Assembly (NCBI RefSeq): GCF_004115925.1
Contig: NZ_SDDX01000001.1
Coordinates: forward strand, 434,001 to 498,000
Length of the DNA stretch: 64,000 nt
Reading direction: 5' to 3'
DNA from: Lelliottia nimipressuralis
Lineage (GTDB): Bacteria > Pseudomonadota > Gammaproteobacteria > Enterobacterales > Enterobacteriaceae
Part shown: one piece after another, positions 55,713 to 64,000 of the stretch
Layout: each line of letters starts with the position of its first letter
Numbering within the stretch: the first letter of the stretch is position 1
Program-made: the position numbers and the translations under genes
Notes under the pieces: generated by a model
Database searches by the model: none
What the model saw: the letters and a program-made list of their open reading frames with translations, nothing else
What the model was told of the DNA's origin: nothing

Positions 55713-56837
55713 ATGAAATCGGGTCGTTATATCGGTGTCATGTCAGGCACCAGTCTTGACGGAGTCGATGTTGTCCTTGCTGCAATTGATGAAAACATGG
55801 TGGCGCAGCAGGCAAGCCTGAGCTGGCCGATTCCCGTTGAACTGAAAGAAGCGATTCTGAGCATTTGCCAGGGACAGCAGCTGACCCTTTCGCAACTGGG
55901 GCGGCTCGATGTGCAGCTGGGATCGCTGTTTGCCGATGCGGTGCTGGCGCTCATGCAACAGGAAAATCTTCAGCCAAAGGACATCGTGGCGATTGGCTGT
56001 CATGGGCAAACCGTGTGGCATGAACCGCTTGGAGACGCGCCGCATTCGATGCAAATTGGCGATAATAATCAGATCGTCGCCAAAACCGGTGTGACGGTCG
56101 TGGGAGATTTCCGCCGTCGCGATATCGCCCTTGGCGGGCAGGGCGCGCCGCTGGTTCCTGCGTTTCACCAGGCGCTGCTGGCACATCCGGATGAACGTCG
56201 CATGGTGCTGAACATTGGTGGCATCGCCAATTTGTCGATGCTCATTCCTGGGCGACCGGTGCGCGGTTACGATACCGGGCCTGGCAATATGCTGATGGAC
56301 GCCTGGATCTGGCGTCAGCGTGGCAAAGCGTACGACAAAGACGCGCAGTGGGCGTGCGAGGGAAAAGTCATTATTCCACTGCTGCAAACGATGCTGAGCG
56401 ATCCCTATTTCGCCGCGCCTGCGCCAAAAAGTACGGGGCGCGAATATTTTAATTACGGCTGGCTTGAGCGCCAGCTGGCGCAGTTCCCGGCGCTGGCCCC
56501 GCAGGATGTACAGGCGACGCTGGTGGAACTGACGGCAATCTCGATTTCTGAGCAAGTTTTGCTGAGCGGCGGCTGCGAGCGACTGCTGGTGTGCGGCGGT
56601 GGCAGCCGAAATCCGCTGGTGATGGCGCGCCTCGCCGGGCTGTTACCGGGCACCGAGGTGACCACTACCGATGCGGCAGGCATCAGCGGCGACGATATGG
56701 AAGCCCTGGCCTTCGCCTGGCTTGCCTGGCGCACGGTCGCCGGTCTGCCGGGGAATCTGCCTTCCGTTACCGGTGCGCGCGAAGCCAGCGTACTGGGGGC
56801 GATTTTTCCGGCCAATCCACGGCATAATCAGAGTTAA
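55713..56837 (+). CDS. anmK: Anhydro-N-acetylmuramic acid kinase
   Basis: Phosphorylates and opens anhydroMurNAc to MurNAc-6-P in peptidoglycan recycling. 374 residues. N-terminal [12 protein letters not shown] is the family signature; ASKHA-type ATP sites [17 protein letters not shown] and NIGGIANLS follow. Divergent from slyB; same place as in E. coli. Confidence 0.97.
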   Translation: MKSGRYIGVMSGTSLDGVDVVLAAIDENMVAQQASLSWPIPVELKEAILSICQGQQLTLSQLGRLDVQLGSLFADAVLALMQQENLQPKDIVAIGCHGQTVWHEPLGDAPHSMQIGDNNQIVAKTGVTVVGDFRRRDIALGGQGAPLVPAFHQALLAHPDERRMVLNIGGIANLSMLIPGRPVRGYDTGPGNMLMDAWIWRQRGKAYDKDAQWACEGKVIIPLLQTMLSDPYFAAPAPKSTGREYFNYGWLERQLAQFPALAPQDVQATLVELTAISISEQVLLSGGCERLLVCGGGSRNPLVMARLAGLLPGTEVTTTDAAGISGDDMEALAFAWLAWRTVAGLPGNLPSVTGAREASVLGAIFPANPRHNQS

Positions 56838-56883
56838 CTGAATTCCAGCCCTGCCCGTTGCCGTTAAAATCGAAAGGAATACA

Positions 56884-56903
56884 GGAGGGTGACTTCACCC
56901 TCC
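56884..56903. terminator. Hairpin between anmK and mliC
   Basis: GGAGGGTGA / TCACCCTCC stem with a two-base loop in the 95-base gap. No T-run follows, so it may attenuate or shape the mliC leader rather than terminate. Confidence 0.45.
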
Positions 56904-56932
56904 ATGACCAGGATAGTCTTCGGAACAGGCTC

Positions 56933-57256
56933 ATGAAAAAACTTCTTCTTACGTTTGCCCCTCTCTTACTCGCGGGCTGTAGCTACTACAACCAGGTTGT
57001 CGATCGCCTCAATACCGACACCCTCGAGTATCGCTGTGATGAAAAACCACTGACCGTGAAGCTCAATAATCCGCGTCAGGAAGCCAGTTTCATCTACGAC
57101 AATAAAATGCTGAACCTGAAACAGGGCATGTCCGCCTCCGGTGCGCGTTACACGGACGGCATCTATGTATTCTGGTCCAAAGGTGACGATGCCACCGTCT
57201 ACAAACGCGACCGCGTAGTGCTCAACAACTGCGTGCTGCAAAATCCGAAGCGTTGA
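56933..57256 (+). CDS. mliC: Membrane-bound lysozyme inhibitor MliC
   Basis: 107-residue outer membrane lipoprotein that blocks c-type lysozyme. Lipobox LLAGC at Cys17; MliC domain [14 protein letters not shown] to [14 protein letters not shown], with cysteines that form disulfides (C33 region, C101). ATG 56933 is chosen because it begins the lipoprotein signal; the frame is open from 56858 without a signal sequence. Confidence 0.94.
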   Translation: MKKLLLTFAPLLLAGCSYYNQVVDRLNTDTLEYRCDEKPLTVKLNNPRQEASFIYDNKMLNLKQGMSASGARYTDGIYVFWSKGDDATVYKRDRVVLNNCVLQNPKR

Positions 57257-57313
57257 GATTTTTACAGGGGCGGCGCACAATAGCGCCACCCAATTCTAAT
57301 TTCAGCTAACGCC

Positions 57314-57970
57314 ATGTCAGATAACGATGAATTGCAGCAAATTGCGCATCTGCGCCGTGAGTACACCAAAGGCGGCCTGCGTCGCCAGGATCTTCCCGCT
57401 GAACCCCTCGTACTTTTTGAGCGCTGGCTGAAACAGGCCTGTGAGGCCAAACTGGCCGATCCGACCGCCATGGTCGTCGCCACCGTCGATGAGAACGGCC
57501 AGCCCTACCAGCGTATCGTTCTGCTGAAACATTACGACGAAAAAGGGCTGGTGTTTTATACCAACCTCGGCAGCCGTAAAGCTCACCATCTGGAAAACAA
57601 TCCGCGCATCAGCCTGCTGTTCCCGTGGCACATGCTGGAGCGTCAGGTGATGGTGACAGGGAAAGTCGAACGCCTCTCAACGCTCGAAGTGCTGAAGTAT
57701 TTCCACAGCCGTCCTCGCGACAGCCAGATTGGCGCCTGGGTTTCGAAACAATCGAGCCGCATTTCGGCACGTGGCGTGCTGGAGAGCAAATTCCTCGAGC
57801 TAAAACAAAAATTCCAGCAGGGCGAAGTGCCTCTGCCAAGCTTCTGGGGGGGGTTCCGCGTTCCCATCGAGCAGATGGAGTTCTGGCAGGGGGGCGAACA
57901 CCGTCTGCATGACCGCTTTTTATACCAGCGCGACAACGACGCGTGGAAAATCGACCGACTGGCCCCGTAA
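57314..57970 (+). CDS. pdxH: Pyridoxine 5'-phosphate oxidase
   Basis: FMN enzyme making pyridoxal 5'-phosphate. 218 residues as in E. coli. Motifs: [23 protein letters not shown] (FMN/PLP) and C-terminal [25 protein letters not shown]. Upstream of tyrS as in E. coli. Confidence 0.97.
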   Translation: MSDNDELQQIAHLRREYTKGGLRRQDLPAEPLVLFERWLKQACEAKLADPTAMVVATVDENGQPYQRIVLLKHYDEKGLVFYTNLGSRKAHHLENNPRISLLFPWHMLERQVMVTGKVERLSTLEVLKYFHSRPRDSQIGAWVSKQSSRISARGVLESKFLELKQKFQQGEVPLPSFWGGFRVPIEQMEFWQGGEHRLHDRFLYQRDNDAWKIDRLAP

Positions 57971-58095
57971 TCCTCGAAATTTGTTGTTTTAAGCGCTAGC
58001 GCTGGATGGGCTGGCGCTTTATTCTATGTCTCTTTCGCGCTAGGCGAAAAGTCGTGTACCGACAGAGGTGCAGTCGTTTATACATGGAGAATTTG

Positions 58096-59370
58096 ATGGC
58101 AAGCAGTAACTTGATTAAACAATTGCAAGAGCGGGGCCTGGTGGCCCAGGTGACGGACGAAGTAGCGTTAGCAGAGCGACTGGCGCAAGGCCCGATCGCG
58201 CTCTATTGCGGCTTCGATCCCACCGCTGACAGCTTGCACTTGGGGCATCTTGTTCCATTGTTATGCCTGAAACGCTTCCAGCAGATGGGCCATAAGCCTG
58301 TGGCGCTGGTGGGTGGTGCAACCGGTCTGATTGGTGACCCAAGCTTTAAAGCCGCCGAGCGTAAACTGAATACGGAAGATACCGTGCAGGAGTGGGTGGA
58401 CAAAATTCGCAAGCAGGTTGCGCCATTCCTCGACTTCGATTGCGGTGAAAACTCTGCGATTGCTGCCAACAACTACGACTGGTTTGGCAACATGAACGTG
58501 CTGACCTTCCTGCGTGATATCGGCAAGCACTTCTCCGTTAATCAGATGATCAACAAAGAAGCGGTGAAGCAGCGTCTGAACCGTGACGATCAGGGCATCT
58601 CCTTTACCGAGTTCTCCTACAACCTGCTGCAGGGTTATGACTTCGCCTGTCTGAACAAACTGCACGGCGTGGCGCTGCAGATTGGTGGCTCTGACCAGTG
58701 GGGCAACATCACGTCCGGTATCGACCTGACGCGTCGTCTGCATCAGAACCAGGTATTCGGTCTGACCGTACCGCTTATCACTAAAGCTGATGGCACCAAG
58801 TTCGGTAAAACCGAAGGCGGCGCAGTCTGGCTGGATCCGAAGAAAACCAGCCCGTACAAATTCTACCAGTTCTGGATCAACACCGCCGATGCGGACGTTT
58901 ATCGCTTCCTGAAGTTCTTCACTTTCATGGACATCGAAGAGATCAATGCTCTGGAAGAAGAAGACAAGAACAGCGGTAAAGCGCCTCGCGCACAGTATGT
59001 GCTGGCCGATCAGGTCACCAGCCTGGTTCACGGTGAAGACGGTCTGGCGGCGGCGAAACGCATTACTGCCAGTCTGTTTAACGGCACCCTGAGCGATCTG
59101 AGCGTGGAAGATTTCGAGCAGCTGGCGCAGGATGGCGTGCCAATGGTTGAGATGGAAAAGGGCGCCGATCTGATGCAGGCGCTGGTCGATTCCGAGCTGC
59201 AGCCGTCCCGTGGTCAGGCGCGTAAGACCATCGCCTCCAATGCCATCACCATCAACGGTGAGAAGCAGGCCGATCCGGAATACACCTTCGCAGAAAGCGA
59301 TCGTCTGTACGGGCGCTACACCCTGCTGCGTCGCGGTAAGAAGAATTACTGTCTGGTTTGCTGGAAGTAA
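58096..59370 (+). CDS. tyrS: Tyrosyl-tRNA synthetase
   Basis: Class I aminoacyl-tRNA synthetase, 424 residues. HIGH-type motif is HLGH in [15 protein letters not shown]-type is KFGKTEGG; C-terminal S4 domain follows ([15 protein letters not shown]). ATG 58096 begins [10 protein letters not shown] as in E. coli; the in-frame extension to 58006 runs through the leader. Cotranscribed with pdxH and partly with pdxY. Confidence 0.98.
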   Translation: MASSNLIKQLQERGLVAQVTDEVALAERLAQGPIALYCGFDPTADSLHLGHLVPLLCLKRFQQMGHKPVALVGGATGLIGDPSFKAAERKLNTEDTVQEWVDKIRKQVAPFLDFDCGENSAIAANNYDWFGNMNVLTFLRDIGKHFSVNQMINKEAVKQRLNRDDQGISFTEFSYNLLQGYDFACLNKLHGVALQIGGSDQWGNITSGIDLTRRLHQNQVFGLTVPLITKADGTKFGKTEGGAVWLDPKKTSPYKFYQFWINTADADVYRFLKFFTFMDIEEINALEEEDKNSGKAPRAQYVLADQVTSLVHGEDGLAAAKRITASLFNGTLSDLSVEDFEQLAQDGVPMVEMEKGADLMQALVDSELQPSRGQARKTIASNAITINGEKQADPEYTFAESDRLYGRYTLLRRGKKNYCLVCWK

Positions 59371-59384
59371 TCACAAGTGTTTGA

Positions 59385-59416
59385 GGGGCGTGGGAAACCA
59401 CGCCCCTTTATTTTTT
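59385..59416 (+). terminator. Terminator after tyrS
   Basis: GGGGCGTGG / CCACGCCCC stem with GAAA loop, followed by TTTATTTTTT. It lies only 20 bases before pdxY, so pdxY would depend on read-through. Confidence 0.88.
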
Positions 59417-59435
59417 CAGGGTTGTGGTAAGAAAA

Positions 59436-60296
59436 ATGAATAACATCCTCGCCATTCAGTCCCACGTTGTTTTTGGCCATGCCGGCAATAGCGCCGCAGA
59501 GTTCCCGATGCGCCGCCTTGGGGCCAACGTCTGGCCGCTCAACACCGTTCAGTTCTCCAATCACACACAATACGGTAAATGGACAGGCTGCGTGCTGCCT
59601 GCATCGCATTTGACGGAGATTGTGCAGGGTATCGCGGATATCGATCAGCTAAAGCGCTGTGACGCCGTTTTAAGCGGTTATCTGGGATCGGCGGAGCAGG
59701 GCGAACATATCCTGGGTATCGTACGTCAGGTTAAAGCGGCGAACCCGTCGGCCAAATTTTTCTGCGATCCGGTGATGGGCCATCCGGAAAAAGGGTGCAT
59801 CGTGGCGCCGGGTGTGGCGGAGTTTCATGTGCGTCATGCGATGCCGGCAAGCGATATCATCGCGCCAAATCTCATCGAACTGGAAATTCTCTGCGAGCAT
59901 CCGGTGAACAGCGTAGAAGAAGCCGTGACAGCGTCACGTGAGCTGATAGCTCAGGGACCGGAGATTGTGCTGGTAAAACATCTGGCGCGCGCGGGGTTTA
60001 GCCCGGACCGCTTTGAAATGCTGCTGGTGACGAAAGATGACGCCTGGCATATCAGCCGTCCGCTGGTGGACTTTGGCGCTCGCCAGCCGGTGGGCGTGGG
60101 TGATGTGACGAGTGGTTTACTGCTGGTGAAACTGTTGCAGGGCGCATCCCTGCGCGACGCGCTGGAGCATGTGACCGCAGCGGTCTATGAAATCATGATC
60201 GCGACGAAACAGATGGATGAGTATGAGTTGCAGGTCGTGGCGGCGCAGGAGCGTATTGCGAAGCCGGAGCACTACTTTAGCGCGACGCAGCTTTAA
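59436..60296 (+). CDS. pdxY: Pyridoxal kinase PdxY
   Basis: PfkB-like (ribokinase superfamily) vitamin B6 salvage kinase, 286 residues. [15 protein letters not shown] and [11 protein letters not shown] (anion hole and catalytic Asp) are typical. ATG 59436 gives [11 protein letters not shown] as in E. coli; an in-frame GTG at 59424 is less likely. Confidence 0.96.
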   Translation: MNNILAIQSHVVFGHAGNSAAEFPMRRLGANVWPLNTVQFSNHTQYGKWTGCVLPASHLTEIVQGIADIDQLKRCDAVLSGYLGSAEQGEHILGIVRQVKAANPSAKFFCDPVMGHPEKGCIVAPGVAEFHVRHAMPASDIIAPNLIELEILCEHPVNSVEEAVTASRELIAQGPEIVLVKHLARAGFSPDRFEMLLVTKDDAWHISRPLVDFGARQPVGVGDVTSGLLLVKLLQGASLRDALEHVTAAVYEIMIATKQMDEYELQVVAAQERIAKPEHYFSATQL

Positions 60297-60302
60297 AAAC
60301 AG

Positions 60303-60332
60303 TGCCCGGCAAGCGCGCAGCGCCGCCGGGCA
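60303..60332. repeat. REP-like palindrome between pdxY and gstA
   Basis: TGCCCGGC / GCCGGGCA arms around a GC-rich centre in the gap between convergent genes; REP-type and probably a bidirectional terminator. Confidence 0.65.
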
Positions 60333-60345
60333 ATGCAGAGATATC

Positions 60346-60951
60346 TTAGTTCAACCCTTCCGCTTTCAGCGCCGCCGCCACGCCCGGACGTGCCGCCATG
60401 CGTTCCATATACGACGCAATATGGCTTAATCCTTCCATATTCAGCTTCACTGCCCGCGCCCAGCGCAGAACCGTAAACAGATAAGCGTCAGCAATGGTAA
60501 AGCGCTGGCCGCAAATCCACTGATCGTCTTTCAGGGCGTCATTAACGTACTGCAGTTTTTTCTCCAGCAGGGCACGAACGGTCGGTTTGTACTCTTCAGG
60601 GGTGTCCGGACGGAACAGCGGCGTGAAGCCTTTGTGCAGCTCAGTCGCGATGTAGTTCAGCCACTCGAGGGTTTTATAGCGGGAAATGCTGCCCGTCGGT
60701 GCCAGCAGATGGCGATCGGGTACTGAATCGGCCAGGAACTGCATAATGGCGACGCCTTCAGTGAGCAACGTGCCGTCGTCCAGCGCCAGAGCCGGAACCT
60801 GTCCTTTCGGGTTAATCGCGAAATAATCCTCGCCATTCTCCAGACGCTTTTTCATAAGGTCGACGCTATCGAGCGTGAAATCCTTGCCGCTCTCGCGCAG
60901 GGTGATGTGTGAAGCAAGAGAGCATGCGCCTGGTTTGTAGAACAGTTTCAT
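60346..60951 (-). CDS. gstA: Glutathione S-transferase GstA
   Basis: 201-residue beta-class GST ([21 protein letters not shown] with Cys10 active site, [19 protein letters not shown]). Conjugates glutathione to electrophiles. Same length and place as in E. coli. Confidence 0.96.
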   Translation of the reverse strand: MKLFYKPGACSLASHITLRESGKDFTLDSVDLMKKRLENGEDYFAINPKGQVPALALDDGTLLTEGVAIMQFLADSVPDRHLLAPTGSISRYKTLEWLNYIATELHKGFTPLFRPDTPEEYKPTVRALLEKKLQYVNDALKDDQWICGQRFTIADAYLFTVLRWARAVKLNMEGLSHIASYMERMAARPGVAAALKAEGLN

Positions 60952-61001
60952 CGGTAACTCCTTTTTGCTGAGATTGGGGTCATGGTAATGCGCGGCAGAA
61001 T

Positions 61002-61033
61002 AAAAAAAAAGCCGCTAACGCACAGTTAGCGGC
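61002..61033 (-). terminator. dtpA terminator
   Basis: GCCGCTAAC / GTTAGCGGC stem with five-base loop and nine T leftward; 28 bases beyond the dtpA stop. Confidence 0.88.
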
Positions 61034-61060
61034 TTCTCTTCAGTCGTTTCCCGATGACAA

Positions 61061-62569
61061 TTACGCGGTAGCGGTATCCGTCGCTTTAGCGGTTTTGTCG
61101 TCGTCCTGGGTCATACGATTCAGTTTAGGTGCAGTCAGCAGCATCAGCACGGCGATAATTGCGGTGGCGATACCGATCTGCATGAATACGCGACCGTACA
61201 CTTCCAGGGAGACCAGAGGGTCGGTGACGTTTTCCGGAACGGCCATCAGGTTTGCAATTTTACCTGCGATGATAGCGGCACCCGCAGTAGTCAGGAACCA
61301 ACTACCCATGATGAAGCCCATCAGACGCTGTGGAACCAGCTGTGCAACCATTGCCAGACCCAGACCCGAGATCATCAGCTCACCGATAGACTGCAGCGCG
61401 TAGCTCAGAATCAGCCAGTTAACAGACACGATACCCGCGTCGGTCGCGAACTTAGTGCCCAGCGGCAGTACCAGGAATGCGCCAGAGCACAGCACCATAC
61501 CGATGGCAAATTTGTGCGGCATCGGCAGACGGTCGCCCATCTTGTTGTAGATAGCGGCCAGAATCGGGCTACCAATCATGATCCAGAAAGGGTTCAGTGC
61601 CTGGAACTGCTCAGGTTCGAACGCGATACCCAGAATGGCGTGCTCAACGTTACGAATGGCGAAGAAGTTCAGGGAGGTTGGCATCTGGCTGTACAGCACG
61701 AAGAAGACAATCGCCTGCAGCATCAGAATGAAGGCCACAATCATCTTACGACGCGCAGCGCCCTGCATAGCGAACGCTTCTTTCGCGAAGATGCAGATGA
61801 TACCCAGAGCAACCACGCCCAGTACCGCGCGAGCAACGCCCTGGTTGTGCAGCAGCCAGGTGGCGATGGTAGCGAGGATCACAACGCCCACGATAGTCGC
61901 CAGCAGTTTGCCCATATGAACCGGTTCGAAGTCAGGTTTAGAGCCGTAGTCTTTGACCCAGCGTTTGCAGAAGGCAAAGTTAACCACGGTGATCAGCATA
62001 CCGACAACGGAGAGTGAGAACGCTACGCTCCAGCCGAACTTCGCTGCCAGCCACGGTGTTGCCAGCATAGAGAAGAAGGAACCGATGTTCACCGACATGT
62101 AGTACATGGTGAATGCACCGTCGAGACGCGGGTCATCTTTGCTGTAGCAGGTAGAAAGCAGGGAGGACGGGTTCGCTTTGAACAGCCCGTTACCAACCGC
62201 AATTGTCGCCATACCCATGTAGACAACCGCAGCATCGTGACCGGACCACGCAACCAGCGCATAGCCGACAGCCAGAACGATGGCGCCGAGCATGATCACG
62301 CGTTTGGTGCCAAGAACTTTATCGCCTAACCAGCCGCCGACGGCGACCAGGCCGTAAACCAGTGCACTGAAAGAGGAGAACAGCGTGATTGAATCCGCTT
62401 CGGACATACCCAGTTGTTTAACCAGGTAAACAGCCATAATCCCTTGCAGGCCGTAAAAGCCAAAACGCTCCCATAACTCGATAGAGAAGATGAGATAGAA
62501 CGCTTTAGGCTGTTTGAAAGCGTTTAAACTTACGCTCTCTTCTGTTGGTTTATTGTTTGCAGTAGACAC
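61061..62569 (-). CDS. dtpA: Proton-dependent di/tripeptide permease DtpA (TppB)
   Basis: POT-family symporter, 502 residues, fourteen hydrophobic segments. The proton-coupling motif ExxER is present in [15 protein letters not shown]; other POT motifs are [10 protein letters not shown] and NIGSFF. Imports di- and tripeptides. In enterics its transcription responds to OmpR and anaerobiosis. A 620-base gene-free region lies upstream. Confidence 0.96.
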   Translation of the reverse strand: MSTANNKPTEESVSLNAFKQPKAFYLIFSIELWERFGFYGLQGIMAVYLVKQLGMSEADSITLFSSFSALVYGLVAVGGWLGDKVLGTKRVIMLGAIVLAVGYALVAWSGHDAAVVYMGMATIAVGNGLFKANPSSLLSTCYSKDDPRLDGAFTMYYMSVNIGSFFSMLATPWLAAKFGWSVAFSLSVVGMLITVVNFAFCKRWVKDYGSKPDFEPVHMGKLLATIVGVVILATIATWLLHNQGVARAVLGVVALGIICIFAKEAFAMQGAARRKMIVAFILMLQAIVFFVLYSQMPTSLNFFAIRNVEHAILGIAFEPEQFQALNPFWIMIGSPILAAIYNKMGDRLPMPHKFAIGMVLCSGAFLVLPLGTKFATDAGIVSVNWLILSYALQSIGELMISGLGLAMVAQLVPQRLMGFIMGSWFLTTAGAAIIAGKIANLMAVPENVTDPLVSLEVYGRVFMQIGIATAIIAVLMLLTAPKLNRMTQDDDKTAKATDTATA

Positions 62570-62991
62570 ATATACCTCTTTTTTTACATCCCATATTAAC
62601 GGGGGTGTTCATAGCGTAATTGACCGGAGTCCATTCGCCTTATAGTTATATTGGGAGGGGAAACGGCGGGTAATGTTCACTATCCTGACCCATCTGGCAA
62701 GGTGTTTGTAATACTCTGTTACATATAACCACAGTGGTATAATACGCGGGTCAGACAAATGTTATTTAGCGTTAAATCTTTCAGCATGAGAATTGGTGGT
62801 TTTTTTCACTACTGAGACCCGTAAAAAAGGGCTGTATGGCGATATGTTCTGCTATATGGTCATTGTGGCAGTGATATGGTCCATATTCTGAAAATCAACT
62901 GGTTTAATCTGTTGTGAACGATCGGTCATAGCTTGTTCACGCAAGGGCTTAGTGGGTTTTTATATACAAAAATCCAACATGACGTTATCAG

Positions 62992-63007
62992 AGTGATCGC
63001 GATCACA
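62992..63007. promoter_or_regulatory. CRP-site-like palindrome
   Basis: AGTGATCGCGATCACA fits TGTGA-N6-TCACA with one mismatch. Same TGATCGCGATCA core as the palindrome at 17905-17916. Confidence 0.6.
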
Positions 63008-63114
63008 GATGTATAGAAAATTTCGCTGACGAAAAAACAATTAACCTGCCAGGGTGTTAATGAACCGAACAATCAAGAGGTCTGAAAGTGAACGAAGCGG
63101 ATAATAAATGGGCA

Positions 63115-63144
63115 AAAGGAAGGTTTACGGTTAGACCTTCCTTT
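63115..63144 (-). terminator. Terminator after nth
   Basis: AAAGGAAGGT / ACCTTCCTTT stem with a ten-base loop, 45 bases beyond the nth stop; leftward it is followed by TTTTGCCC. Confidence 0.65.
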
Positions 63145-63189
63145 AGTAAGGGATTGATATATTGAGCAGAGGAGGTAGGTGACGGAAAT

Positions 63190-63825
63190 TCAGGCGTACA
63201 CTTTCTCTTTATATTCGCATAAATCTTCGATCAGACACGAACCGCAGCGGGGTTTACGGGCGATACAGGTATAACGTCCGTGCAGGATCAGCCAGTGGTG
63301 GCAATCCACTTTAAACTCCGCCGGTACCACCTTCAGCAGCTTTTCTTCAACCTGCTCAACATTCTTGCCCGGTGCGAAATTCGTGCGGTTACAGACGCGG
63401 AAAATATGCGTATCGACAGCAATGGTCGGCCAGCCGAAAGCGGTATTGAGCACCACGTTGGCGGTTTTACGCCCCACGCCAGGCAGCGCTTCCAGCGCGG
63501 CTCTGTCTTCCGGCACTTCGCCGCCGTGCTGTTCCAGCAGGATACGGCAGGTTTTAATCACGTTCTCGGCCTTGCTGTTAAACAGGCCAATGGTTTTGAT
63601 GTACGACTTCACGCCGTCCACGCCCAGCTCCAGCATCGCCTGCGGCGTATTGGCGACAGGGTAGAGCTTCGCCGTCGCTTTGTTGACGCTCACGTCGGTG
63701 GCCTGGGCGGAGAGCAGCACCGCGATCAGCAGCTCAAAAGGGGAGTTGAAATTCAGCTCCGTTGTCGGATGCGGGTCGTTATCACGCAGACGAGTCAGGA
63801 TCGTGATGCGTTTCTCTTTATTCAT
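63190..63825 (-). CDS. nth: Endonuclease III
   Basis: DNA glycosylase/AP lyase removing oxidised pyrimidines. 211 residues. Helix-hairpin-helix [16 protein letters not shown] with catalytic Lys120, Asp138 in VDTHIFRV, and the [4Fe-4S] cluster cysteines in [17 protein letters not shown]. Its start overlaps the rsxE stop by four bases (ATGA), as in the E. coli rsx-nth operon. Confidence 0.98.
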   Translation of the reverse strand: MNKEKRITILTRLRDNDPHPTTELNFNSPFELLIAVLLSAQATDVSVNKATAKLYPVANTPQAMLELGVDGVKSYIKTIGLFNSKAENVIKTCRILLEQHGGEVPEDRAALEALPGVGRKTANVVLNTAFGWPTIAVDTHIFRVCNRTNFAPGKNVEQVEEKLLKVVPAEFKVDCHHWLILHGRYTCIARKPRCGSCLIEDLCEYKEKVYA

Positions 63826-64000
63826 ACAGCCTTCTCAGGGAGTCCTTCCTGCACGCTACGCTCGGCGGCGCGGCGTTTACGCTTCTCATCAATGAGGTAT
63901 TTTAACGCCAGCATCATACCAAGGCCAATAAATGCGCCCGGCGGCAGCATCGCCAGCAGGAACGGCGTATCCGTGTGGAAGACCTCAATACGCAGGGCCT
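63822..64000 (-). CDS. rsxE: Electron transport complex subunit RsxE (C-terminal part, cut by window edge)
   Basis: The final 58 codons of the Rnf/Rsx complex subunit E, reading [18 protein letters not shown], a last membrane helix [18 protein letters not shown] and a basic tail [16 protein letters not shown]. The Rsx complex reduces SoxR using NADH. The frame runs off the right edge, so the gene start is outside the window. Confidence 0.93.
   Translation of the reverse strand, partial: ALRIEVFHTDTPFLLAMLPPGAFIGLGMMLALKYLIDEKRKRRAAERSVQEGLPEKAV

Larger units (their letters stand above)
62570..63189. promoter_or_regulatory. Long gene-free region upstream of dtpA
   Basis: 620 AT-rich bases with no supported gene. 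A strong CRP-like site AGTGATCGCGATCACA is at 62992-63007; leftward, a -10-like TATATA at 62961-62966 is placed for a class II CRP promoter and would give dtpA a leader of roughly 385 bases. GTAACA-type repeats at 62700-62725 resemble OmpR boxes. The nth terminator closes the right side. Nothing here is tested. Confidence 0.4.

Noticed and set aside
63090-63167. A 25-codon GTG-started frame with AGAGG upstream, between dtpA and nth
   Set aside because: It crosses the nth terminator hairpin and has no recognised homologue; too weak to list as a gene.

Overview
The window looks like a chromosomal segment of an Enterobacterales species close to Enterobacter, Lelliottia or Klebsiella. Two-thirds of it follows the Escherichia coli gene order, with protein sequences near the E. 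coli ones: sufS-sufE-ldtE-lpp-pykF ... fumD ... ydhS-tRNA-Val(x2)-mdtK-ribE-cfa-punC-punR-purR-ynhF-ydhP-sodB-mepH-grxD-rnt-gloA-nemA-nemR ... ydhL-ydhF-sodC-ydhK-ydhJ-ydhI-slyA ... slyB-anmK-mliC-pdxH-tyrS-pdxY-gstA-dtpA-nth-rsxE. No phage, insertion sequence, CRISPR array or plasmid gene was seen. Identifications rest on remembered family sequences and motifs; no search was run.

Bases 1-4500 carry the end of the suf Fe-S operon, an L,D-transpeptidase, Braun's lipoprotein and pyruvate kinase I. pykF has lost one base in codon 10. Bases 4870-10314 hold a reverse-transsulfuration pair (cystathionine beta-synthase and a cystathionine gamma-lyase/synthase) divergent from a second MetNIQ-type ABC transporter. 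Together they would import methionine-like compounds and turn their sulfur into cysteine. After fumD, bases 10610-13782 encode a polar amino acid ABC transporter. Bases 13958-18586 hold a small orphan protein, a two-component system with a secreted HbpS/GlcG-like protein, a 46-residue Cys-tailed peptide, a zinc-ribbon metallo-beta-lactamase-fold protein and a CynT-like carbonic anhydrase.

Bases 18626-29719 are the most unusual part: a ten-gene catabolic locus around a LacI-type regulator. The leftward arm is MFS transporter, HisD-like dehydrogenase, SDR, alpha/beta hydrolase, HpcH/HpaI aldolase and double cupin. The rightward arm is the regulator, two proteins that each appear to carry two SnoaL/NTF2-like domains, and a second HisD-like dehydrogenase. 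I do not recognise a characterised pathway with this composition. The MFS gene also carries an apparent one-base deletion.

From ydhS at 29747 to the right edge the window returns to the E. coli backbone. There are two insertions: an EptA/MCR-type phosphoethanolamine transferase with a PmrA-like box between nemR and ydhL, and a membrane diguanylate cyclase between slyA and slyB. Candidate Cra, PurR, NemR, PhoP, PmrA and CRP sites were read by eye in the expected promoter regions.
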